From: an uncultured Chloroflexota bacterium | Lineage (GTDB): Bacteria > Chloroflexota > Dehalococcoidia > SM23-28-2 > RBG-16-64-32 | NCBI GenBank assembly: GCA_913056415.1 | Contig: CAJXNA010000038.1 | Location: 1 to 11,561 of the forward strand | Direction of reading: 5' to 3' | Length of the DNA stretch: 11,561 nucleotides | In this document: piece by piece, positions 1 through 5,257 of the stretch | How the letters are laid out: each line of letters begins with the position of its first letter | Numbering within the stretch: position 1 is the stretch's first letter | The notes under the pieces: generated by a model | Seen by the model: only the letters and a program-made list of their open reading frames with translations | Told to the model about the DNA's origin: nothing | Databases searched by the model: none | Position numbers and translations under genes: made by a program

Positions 1-334
1 TCAAGGGTCGGGGCAGAGGGGGCGGTTCTGAAAACGCCCGCTCAAAGCGCAGGCCACCAGAACTCGATCGAGTAAAGTATGACGCTCCAACATTGTAAAA
101 GAGGATGTTCTCGGCATCGCAGGCTTGGTTGACATTGCTCACATAAGTCGCGTGAAGAACTTCGTCTGAACCGCATTCAAGCGTTCGTACGGCTTCACGA
201 AGGTCCTCTCGCATTCTCTTGAGCCACCCAATCGGTTCAAATGGCAATCGCTTGATAGACCACAACTCCACGGGATGCGCTGGTCCAGGATCGAGAAGCA
301 GGTAGGAGTCGGGATAATCCCTAGGGCGGTTCAC
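1..334 (-). CDS. Unrecognised protein, 5' part only (runs off left edge)
   Basis: The minus strand is open for 111 codons from a GTG at 334-332 down to the window edge, with no stop. A purine-rich AGGGGGA lies about 8 bases before the GTG, and the start is 13 bases after the stop of the cupredoxin gene, as expected for a second operon gene. The visible protein begins VNRPRDYPDSYLLLDPGPAH and is soluble, with no signal peptide or membrane segment. It holds two Cys (in ECGSD and QACDAEN), several Trp and Tyr, and a stretch NILFYNVGASYFTR that reads like a beta-rich core. I do not recognise a family. Codons such as TTT, AAT, TTG, GAA, CGA and ACT are common here, unlike the strongly G/C-ending codons of neighbouring genes, which suggests a different origin or weaker codon selection. 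The start could also be further downstream (ATG near 187). The alternative is that this is non-coding sequence open by chance. Confidence 0.55.
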   Translation of the reverse strand, partial: MNRPRDYPDSYLLLDPGPAHPVELWSIKRLPFEPIGWLKRMREDLREAVRTLECGSDEVLHATYVSNVNQACDAENILFYNVGASYFTRSSSGGLRFERAFSEPPPLPRPL

Positions 335-347
335 GCGACGAGTCCCC

Positions 348-821
348 CTACTCCACCACGAACGTGCCCACCATCTGGGTGGGGTGCACGTCGCAGCGGA
401 AGAAGTAGACGCCGGGGTCCGGCGGGTCGAACGTGATCGTCTCCGTGCAGTCGGTGCAGATCGGCGTGCCGGCGATGCGCTCGGAGGCCGAGTCATCGGT
501 GTACAGAGCCCAGTTGTGAAGGATGGCGGGGTCCTGGTTGTCGGCGGTGAGGGTGACAGGCTGGTCGGCGGGCACAGCGACGTCCACCGTGTCGAACTGG
601 ATGGTGGGGATCATGGCGACGTCCACCACCGTCCCCTCGCCCGTAACCCCGCCGTCGGCGGGCGTCCCCTCGGCGACGGCCGCGCCGTCCTCCGGCTCCA
701 CGTCCTCGATGCCGGCGCCGGAAGGGAGGGTGAAGGCGAGGACGAAAGTCGCAGCGACGGCGGCGAGAACAAAGGCGATGAGCGCCTCGCCCAGGGGTAG
801 TTTCGTGACGTCAAGCTTCAT
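348..821 (-). CDS. Membrane-anchored cupredoxin (plastocyanin-like copper protein)
   Basis: A 157-residue protein with one N-terminal hydrophobic segment (about residues 12-32, ALIAFVLAAVAATFVLAF) that serves as an uncleaved anchor or signal. A low-complexity acidic Gly/Pro/Ala linker follows (about 34-64), then a single beta-sandwich domain (about 65-157). Type 1 copper ligands are visible: His102 (LHNWAL) and the C-terminal cluster Cys143-x2-His146-x3-Met150 (CDVHPTQM). The spacing to Met is one residue shorter than in plant plastocyanin, which is common in bacterial cupredoxin_1 and nitrosocyanin-like domains. An extra CxxC (CTDC, 122-125) lies in a loop before the last strands and could form a disulfide. 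The protein probably acts outside the membrane as a single-electron carrier, but no partner oxidase is in view. The start ATG (821-819) has only a weak AGGTGG about 12 bases upstream. The unknown gene at 1-334 follows 13 bases downstream. Confidence 0.88.
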   Translation of the reverse strand: MKLDVTKLPLGEALIAFVLAAVAATFVLAFTLPSGAGIEDVEPEDGAAVAEGTPADGGVTGEGTVVDVAMIPTIQFDTVDVAVPADQPVTLTADNQDPAILHNWALYTDDSASERIAGTPICTDCTETITFDPPDPGVYFFRCDVHPTQMVGTFVVE

Positions 822-851
822 ACGCGTGTCGAGCCACCTGCGGCAGGCTCC

Positions 852-863
852 ATTTATATATAA
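852..863 (-). promoter_or_regulatory. Candidate promoter -10 region for the cupredoxin gene
   Basis: Read on the minus strand this is TTATATATAAAT, an AT island in GC-rich surroundings. TATAAA (858-853) would place transcription start near 846 and give a leader of about 25 bases. No convincing -35 box is seen. The leader can pair GAGCC with GGCTC (850-846 with 835-831), which would cover part of the only Shine-Dalgarno-like AGGTGG. Confidence 0.4.
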
Positions 864-906
864 CGGAGCGGGGTCTTAGGCGCTAGACGCTGCGGGTTTA
901 TTCGGG

Positions 907-915
907 TGCTATACT
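907..915 (+). promoter_or_regulatory. Candidate extended -10 promoter for pcm
   Basis: TGCTATACT combines an extended -10 TGn with a 5/6 match to TATAAT. Transcription would begin near 922, leaving a leader of about 12 bases that begins right at the GGAG Shine-Dalgarno (923-926) of pcm. There is no good -35 (TAGACG at 884-889 is four of six but too distant), as expected for extended -10 promoters. Confidence 0.5.
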
Positions 916-933
916 TCGAACTGGAGACGGAAG

Positions 934-1614
934 ATGGCTACGCTTGTCGAACACCTTAGCCGCTCCAAGACCACGCTTCTGGCGGAGCTGGCCCAGGAGA
1001 TCGGGGACCGACGGGTCCTGGAGGCGATCGCCAGGGTGCCGCGAGAGCGGTTCGTGCCGCGGGAGCTGCGGCCCTACGCCTACGAGAACCGACCCCTACG
1101 GATCGGACACGGCCAGACGATATCGCAGCCGTTGATCGTGGCGATGATGATGCAGGCGCTGTCGCTGCAGGGGGACGAGAAGCTGCTGGAGGTGGGCACC
1201 GGCTCCGGCTACCAGGCGGCGCTGCTCTCGCACCTGGCGGCAGAGGTGGTCAGCGTGGAGCGCGTGCCGGAGCTGGCCGAGCAGGCCGGGCACGTGCTGG
1301 CGGAGCTGGGGTACGCGAACGTGAGCGTTCACGCGGCCGGCGAGACGCTGGGCTGGCCCGACGATGCGCCGTACGACGCCATCATCGTGACCGCCGCCGC
1401 GCCCAGGGTGTCGCAGGAGCTGATGGAGCAGCTGGTCATGGGCGGGCGAATGGTGATCCCGGTAGGGAGCCGTGACCTGCAGGAGCTGGTGCGGGCAGTG
1501 AAGAGCCCGGAGGGGCCGGCGCTCACCAACCTGGGGCCCTGCCGGTTCGTGCCGCTGCTGGGCCCCGGCGCTTGGGCAACAGATAACCCCTACCGAAGAC
1601 CACGACCACGCTGA
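934..1614 (+). CDS. pcm: Protein-L-isoaspartate O-methyltransferase
   Basis: A 226-residue, class I SAM-dependent methyltransferase of normal family length. It methylates the alpha-carboxyl of L-isoaspartyl residues in damaged proteins, starting repair back to aspartate, and acts in the cytosol. Diagnostic motifs are RVPRERFVP (34-42), the substrate-binding GHGQTISQPLIVAMMMQAL (58-76), the SAM motif I LLEVGTGSGYQAALLS (84-99), the acidic SVER (107-110) that contacts the SAM ribose, and YDAIIVTAAAP (motif II, about residue 146 onwards). The start ATG has GGAG 7 bases upstream and a promoter just before it. The gene is divergent from the cupredoxin and stands alone. A spacer of about 200 bases follows the stop. 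Confidence 0.96.
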   Translation: MATLVEHLSRSKTTLLAELAQEIGDRRVLEAIARVPRERFVPRELRPYAYENRPLRIGHGQTISQPLIVAMMMQALSLQGDEKLLEVGTGSGYQAALLSHLAAEVVSVERVPELAEQAGHVLAELGYANVSVHAAGETLGWPDDAPYDAIIVTAAAPRVSQELMEQLVMGGRMVIPVGSRDLQELVRAVKSPEGPALTNLGPCRFVPLLGPGAWATDNPYRRPRPR

Positions 1615-1748
1615 CGGCGCTCTCCGCCGACATAAGCAGCACAGGGCGCGTTATTTGCTCACCAGACGGCGGCAAAGCTCGTCTGGAAAGCGTTAACCAG
1701 AACGATTATGACGCGTTCTCTCCATTGACTGACAATATCGGGAGCCGG

Positions 1749-1760
1749 ATTTTCGAAAAT
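1749..1760. promoter_or_regulatory. Perfect 12-base palindrome, possible operator
   Basis: ATTTTCGAAAAT is fully self-complementary and lies between the -35-like TTGACT and the recombinase start. An AT-rich palindrome in this composition is unusual and fits a dimeric regulator site, but chance cannot be excluded and no regulator gene is adjacent. Confidence 0.3.
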
Positions 1761-1796
1761 TAGCCATCGAATACGTCGGCAACCGCTAGACAAAGG

Positions 1797-1806
1797 AAGG
1801 AGGTGA
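1797..1806 (+). promoter_or_regulatory. Near-perfect Shine-Dalgarno sequence of the recombinase gene
   Basis: AAGGAGGTGA is the full complement of the usual 16S rRNA 3' tail and ends 9 bases before the ATG at 1816. It is much stronger than the other ribosome binding sites in the window and is the reason for choosing 1816 over the internal ATG at 1864, which also has a GGAG (1851-1854). Confidence 0.75.
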
Positions 1807-1815
1807 CAATAAGAT

Positions 1816-2766
1816 ATGGCAGTCAGTTCCCCTGGCAGGCTTCGTAGTTCGGAGAGCTCTTCCATGCGCAAAAGTCTTGGTGAGTTCCTGGTTTTCCTTG
1901 CAGTGGAGAAAGGAGCATCCGCCAATACGATAGCCGCCTACAAGAACGACCTCCAGCAGCTCGCCGACTTCATTGGGTCCCGCGCAAGCAGTGACGGCTG
2001 GCGAAGCCTGAGCCGGTCCGATATCCAGGACTTCATCCTGAACCTGAAGGAGCGCGGCTACACGGAAACGTCCGTGGCCCGCAAGGTAGCGGCCGTCCGC
2101 TCATTCTTCGCGTTCCTGGCCGCAGAGGGCTCCATCACCGCTAACCCCACGGAGGGGCTCAGCTCCCCCCGTGTGGGGAAGACCCTGCCCAAAGCGATCA
2201 GCCCCAATGAGGTCGACGAGCTCTTGGAGCAACCGGCCCGCCGCTCCACCCCGGAAGCGAAGCGGGACCGCGCGATGCTAGAACTCCTGTACGCCACCGG
2301 CATGCGGGTGACGGAGCTGGTGTCCCTGGACATGGAAAACCTGAACCTGGACCCGCGTTCCCCCTTCGTGAGGTGCATAGGCAAGGGAGCGAAAGAGCGT
2401 TCGATCCCGATCCACGACCACGCCCTCGAGGCGCTGAACGGTTATCTCGAGGACGGCAGGCCGATAATGGTCCGCAACCACGACGAGCCGGCGTTGTTCG
2501 TCAACCGCCGTGGAGAGAGGCTCACCAGGCAGGGCTTCTGGCTGATCCTCAAGGGCTACGCCAAGTCAGCCAACCTGGGCGATGGGGTAACGCCGCACAC
2601 GCTGCGCCACTCCTTCGCCACCCACATGCTGCGCGGCGGCATGCCCTTGCGGAACGTCCAGGAGATGCTGGGTCACGCCAACATCTCAACCACCCAGGTC
2701 TATACCCACCTCACCAGCGACCACGTGCGGGAGGTCTACGAGCGGGCACATCCGCGCGCTCAATAG
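1816..2766 (+). CDS. xerD: Tyrosine recombinase, XerC/XerD type
   Basis: A 316-residue site-specific recombinase, slightly longer than typical Xer proteins (about 300) because of a Ser-rich N-terminal extension (residues 1-16). If translation began at ATG 1864 the length would be typical. The N-terminal SAM-like core-binding domain spans about residues 18-110 (FLVFLAVEKGASANTIAAYK) and the catalytic domain about 125-305. All catalytic residues are present: Arg164 (TGMRVTEL), Lys190 (GKGAKER), His261 and Arg264 (HTLRHSFATHML), His287 (LGHANISTTQ) and the nucleophile Tyr296 (VYTHL). The family resolves chromosome dimers at dif near the terminus, usually with FtsK. The segment around residues 118-138 (SPRVGKTLPKAISPNEVDEL) is XerD-like, but assignment to XerC, XerD or a single-Xer system cannot be settled here. 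No integrase-associated excisionase, phage gene or attachment site is adjacent, so a housekeeping role is favoured over a mobile-element integrase. Confidence 0.9.
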   Translation: MAVSSPGRLRSSESSSMRKSLGEFLVFLAVEKGASANTIAAYKNDLQQLADFIGSRASSDGWRSLSRSDIQDFILNLKERGYTETSVARKVAAVRSFFAFLAAEGSITANPTEGLSSPRVGKTLPKAISPNEVDELLEQPARRSTPEAKRDRAMLELLYATGMRVTELVSLDMENLNLDPRSPFVRCIGKGAKERSIPIHDHALEALNGYLEDGRPIMVRNHDEPALFVNRRGERLTRQGFWLILKGYAKSANLGDGVTPHTLRHSFATHMLRGGMPLRNVQEMLGHANISTTQVYTHLTSDHVREVYERAHPRAQ

Positions 2767-2790
2767 CGGCGGCGTCAACACGGTGTGGTG

Positions 2791-4689
2791 ATGGGGAGGG
2801 CGGCGTACGGAATACGTATAGCCGCCCTCCTTCTGGTTATGGCGGCTATCGCCGCAGCCTGCGCAGGCGATAGCCCCACACCTCCCACCTCGCCGACCCT
2901 AGCGCCGAGCCCTGCTCCCACAGCCATCCCCACCGAGGCCACATCGCCATCGCCATCGCCATCGCCAGATGAGCCGCCTGACCGTGACCTCATCGATCTG
3001 GCGCAGCGGTTCCGCGGCCTGCCGCCGGACACGCCCCGGATCGCTCGCCAGTCGCCGTTCAATTACAGGGTCGGCGACCGCGAGGAGTTCACGATCCTGA
3101 ACCTGAACGAGCCTTCGCTGCGAACAGCCACCGCCAGCGTACGGGCGGTCACGCAGCGCGCCTACTTCTTCGTGGAGGACGGCCTGGACGTGGACGACTC
3201 AGCCCTGGAGACGATCATCAGCGACTTCGAGACGCTGGTCTACCCCCGCGTGACCGCCGCCTTCGGGCAGGAACGGTCGCCGGGCGTGGACGGTGACACC
3301 CGAATCAGCATCGTCCACGTCAACCTCAGCGGCGCCGGCGGTTACGTCAGCTCCTCCGACGCCTACCCCAGGTCAGCGGTGCCCCGCAGCAACGAGAGGG
3401 AGGCGATATACCTGGACGCCTCCTTCTTGGACTCGCCGGGGGCTGTCTACAACGCGATCCTGGCCCACGAGCTCCAGCACCTGATCCACGATAAGGCGGA
3501 CGAAGGCGAGGAGGCCTGGGTCAACGAGGGCCTCTCGCAGGTGGCGGCGGAGCTGGCCGGCGGCGGGACGACAGCGGCAGGCAGCTTCCTGGCCGATCCA
3601 GACAGCCAACTCAATCACTGGCCGCAGGGGGGCGGCGTCCACTACGGGGAATCGCAGCTCTTCTTCCGCTATCTGCTGGACCGGTTCGGCGGCCGGGAAA
3701 ACGCGGCGGCGCTTCTAGCCATACCCGAGGACGGGATAGCCGGGGTGGACGCCTACCTGCAGGAGTTCGGGACCTCGTTCCTTGAGGTCTTCGCGGACTG
3801 GCTCGTCGCCAACTACCTGGACGAAGCCTCAGGCCCCTACGCCCACGAAGGAGCCAGCCTGACCGTCTCATCCGTCACCACGATAGGCAAGACGAGCGAG
3901 GGGGACGACAGCGTCAGCCAGTTCGCGGCCGACTACCTGGAGATCGATCCCCCGGCGGGGGGCTCCACGTTCTCTTTCGACGGCTCAGACCGGGTGGGGA
4001 TCGGCATAGAGCCCCGCGACGGCGCGTTCTGGTGGTCGAACGCGGGTGACAGCATGGACAGCCGGCTGACGCGCGAGTTCGATCTGAGCGGGCTTACCTC
4101 CGCCACTCTGCGCTTCTGGACCTGGTTTGAGACCGAGCTGGGCTGGGACTACGCCTACGTCGCCGCCTCCAGGGACGGCGGTCAGACCTGGGAGGCGCTC
4201 CCCGGCCGTCAGACCACGGAGTTCGACCCGGTAGCGCTCGCCTACGGGCCGGGCTACAGCGGCAGCAGCGACGGCGAGTGGGTGCAGGAGGAGATAGACC
4301 TCACACCGTACGCCGGCGGCGAGGTGCTGCTACGGTTCGAATACGTCACGGACGACGCGACCCACGAGCGAGGCTTCGCGGTGGACGATATCGAGATACC
4401 GGAGCTGGCTTTCGCCGATGGCGTGGATGACGGGAACGGTTGGCAGGCGGAGGGGTTCCGCCGCATCGAGGAGCCGCTGCCGCAGCGATTCCTCGTGCAG
4501 CTCATCGAGCGGGGCGAGCCGCATCCGCCCAAGGCGGACCGCCTGGAGCTGCGGCCCGGCAACCGGTTTGAGATAGCGTTGGACGGCCCGGCTACTATCG
4601 TCGTGGCGGCCATCACCGAGGGGACGACGGAGGCCGCCACCTACCGCTGGTCCCTGCGCCTGCCTGCCGGCCAGGCAGGGGCGGACTGA
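2791..4689 (+). CDS. Secreted lipoprotein zinc metalloprotease with immune-inhibitor-A-like C-terminus
   Basis: A 632-residue protein from the ATG at 2791. GTG codons at 2785 and 2788 are in-frame alternatives and no start has a good Shine-Dalgarno. A lipoprotein signal peptide ends at the lipobox AIAAAC, with the lipidated Cys at residue 24. A Ser/Pro/Thr linker follows (about 28-63) and includes an SPSPSPSP run coded by four tandem 6-base units. The catalytic domain (about 120-345) has HELQH (226-230), a zinc-binding HExxH, followed 16 residues later by WVNEGLSQ with Glu246, the usual third ligand of gluzincins. The spacing and sequence resemble the M30 (hyicolysin-like) and M6-related peptidases. 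The C-terminal part (about 390-545) contains FWWSNAGDSMDSRL, RFWTWFETELGWDYAYV and GFAVDDIEIPE, the beta-sandwich seen after M6 immune inhibitor A catalytic domains. It probably degrades extracellular protein from the cell surface. Exact peptidase family is uncertain. The last residues (LPAGQAGAD) are coded by an inverted repeat. Confidence 0.8.
   Translation: MGRAAYGIRIAALLLVMAAIAAACAGDSPTPPTSPTLAPSPAPTAIPTEATSPSPSPSPDEPPDRDLIDLAQRFRGLPPDTPRIARQSPFNYRVGDREEFTILNLNEPSLRTATASVRAVTQRAYFFVEDGLDVDDSALETIISDFETLVYPRVTAAFGQERSPGVDGDTRISIVHVNLSGAGGYVSSSDAYPRSAVPRSNEREAIYLDASFLDSPGAVYNAILAHELQHLIHDKADEGEEAWVNEGLSQVAAELAGGGTTAAGSFLADPDSQLNHWPQGGGVHYGESQLFFRYLLDRFGGRENAAALLAIPEDGIAGVDAYLQEFGTSFLEVFADWLVANYLDEASGPYAHEGASLTVSSVTTIGKTSEGDDSVSQFAADYLEIDPPAGGSTFSFDGSDRVGIGIEPRDGAFWWSNAGDSMDSRLTREFDLSGLTSATLRFWTWFETELGWDYAYVAASRDGGQTWEALPGRQTTEFDPVALAYGPGYSGSSDGEWVQEEIDLTPYAGGEVLLRFEYVTDDATHERGFAVDDIEIPELAFADGVDDGNGWQAEGFRRIEEPLPQRFLVQLIERGEPHPPKADRLELRPGNRFEIALDGPATIVVAAITEGTTEAATYRWSLRLPAGQAGAD
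2818..2875 (+). repeat. Two overlapping inverted repeats in the signal-peptide codons
   Basis: ATAGCCGCC (2818-2826) pairs with GGCGGCTAT (2841-2849), a 9-base stem. GGCTATCGCC (2844-2853) pairs with GGCGATAGCC (2866-2875), a 10-base stem that also encloses the palindrome CCTGCGCAGG (2858-2867). The two stems share bases 2844-2849, so only one can form in full at a time. They begin 27 bases after the protease start codon. Confidence 0.6.
4659..4679. repeat. Palindromic REP-like hairpin at the 3' end of the protease gene
   Basis: CCTGCCTG, a 5-base loop CCGGC, then CAGGCAGG form a perfect 8-base stem. It lies inside the last codons, ending 10 bases before the end of the stop codon, with no following T-run. 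It could be a dispersed genomic repeat or a mRNA 3'-end structure rather than a classical terminator. Confidence 0.55.
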
Positions 4690-4699
4690 CCGCGTCGCG

Positions 4700-4728
4700 T
4701 TGCCGCCCAAAGGCGCCACGGGTATCAT
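4700..4728 (+). promoter_or_regulatory. Candidate sigma-70-type promoter for the SLOG-family gene
   Basis: TTGCCG (4700-4705), a 17-base spacer and TATCAT (4723-4728) form a well-spaced promoter. Transcription would start near 4735, only about three bases before the ATG at 4738. The message would be nearly leaderless, which agrees with the lack of any Shine-Dalgarno. Confidence 0.5.
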
Positions 4729-4737
4729 GAGCCTGCC

Positions 4738-5229
4738 ATGATCATATCCGTCATCGGGGGTGAGAACTCTCTGGAGGATGCCCTTCGTCTGGCCGAGGAG
4801 GTCGGCCGCGAGCTGGGGAAGCGGGGCGTCACAGTCTGCTGCGGAGGCGGCGGCGGCGTTATGGAGGCTGTCTGCCGCGGCGCCCGCTCCGCCGGCGGCC
4901 ACACGATCGGCATCATGCCCGGCCGAGACGCCTCTCAGAGCCCGCCCAACCCCTGGGTGGAGTTTCCCGTCTTCACCGGCATCGGCTACGCCCGCAACTC
5001 CTCGGTCGTGCTCACGGGCGAGGCCGTCATCGCCGTGGACGGCTCCTACGGCACGTTGAGCGAGATCGCCTTCGCCATGATCCACGATGTGCCGCTGGTG
5101 GGGCTCGACACCTGGGGCTTCGATTACCGCGGCCATGACACCGAGAAGATAGTCCGCGTTTCCACCGCCCAGGAGGCGGTAGAGAAGGCGATAGAGATGG
5201 CGAAGCAGCGCGGCGGCGGCGCCAAGTGA
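4738..5229 (+). CDS. SLOG/LOG-superfamily nucleotide-binding protein (TIGR00725 type)
   Basis: A 163-residue Rossmann-like protein matching the TIGR00725 / SLOG cluster-4 group. Visible landmarks are the N-terminal strand and turn IISVIGGE (2-9), the glycine-rich phosphate loop CCGGGGGVMEAVCRGA (34-49), GIGYARNS (81-88) at the place where LOG phosphoribohydrolases carry their Arg-containing motif, and DGSYGTLSEIA (101-111), which stands in for the PGGxGTxxE motif of true LOG cytokinin-activating enzymes. The first motif residues differ (DGS rather than PGG), as in other TIGR00725 members, so LOG activity on a cytokinin nucleotide should not be assumed. The family is thought to bind a nucleotide or nucleotide-derived ligand in the cytosol, but the true ligand is unknown. 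It is followed 28 bases later by enolase on the same strand with a hairpin in the gap. The start rests on the promoter just upstream and full family length. Confidence 0.85.
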   Translation: MIISVIGGENSLEDALRLAEEVGRELGKRGVTVCCGGGGGVMEAVCRGARSAGGHTIGIMPGRDASQSPPNPWVEFPVFTGIGYARNSSVVLTGEAVIAVDGSYGTLSEIAFAMIHDVPLVGLDTWGFDYRGHDTEKIVRVSTAQEAVEKAIEMAKQRGGGAK

Positions 5230-5246
5230 CCCCGATGAAATCGGGG
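5230..5246. repeat. Perfect short hairpin between the SLOG-family gene and enolase
   Basis: CCCCGAT-GAA-ATCGGGG has a 7-base perfect stem and a 3-base loop. It begins immediately after the TGA of the upstream gene and ends 11 bases before the enolase ATG. There is no T-run, so read-through into enolase is expected. It may be a dispersed repeat or a processing and stability element. Its G-run is the only G-rich sequence near the enolase start. Confidence 0.65.
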
Positions 5247-5257
5247 CAGCGCCCAGC

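Larger units (their letters stand above)
1615..1815. other. Intergenic spacer between pcm and the Xer recombinase gene
   Basis: This is the longest non-coding stretch in the window and is visibly less GC-rich than its neighbours. It holds an inverted repeat CCAGACG...CGTCTGG (1662-1668/1680-1686, 11-base loop) and a second AGAACG...CGTTCT (1699-1704/1714-1719, 9-base loop). Neither is followed by a T-run, so neither is a typical intrinsic terminator. TTGACT (1725-1730) resembles a -35 box, but the sequence at the matching -10 position (GATTTT) is poor. A perfect 12-base palindrome and the strong ribosome binding site described separately complete it. I see no open reading frame of note. Confidence 0.7.

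Noticed and set aside
1662..1686. Inverted repeat after pcm considered as an intrinsic terminator
   Set aside because: The 7-base stem has an 11-base loop and is followed by AAAGCG rather than a T-run.
1816..2766. Tyrosine recombinase considered as a phage or island integrase
   Set aside because: No excisionase, tRNA, attachment repeat or phage gene nearby, and the sequence is Xer-like in length and motifs.
2944..2967. Four tandem TCGCCA units in the protease linker
   Set aside because: They simply code an in-frame Ser-Pro linker. Slippage would only vary linker length, so no separate element is claimed.
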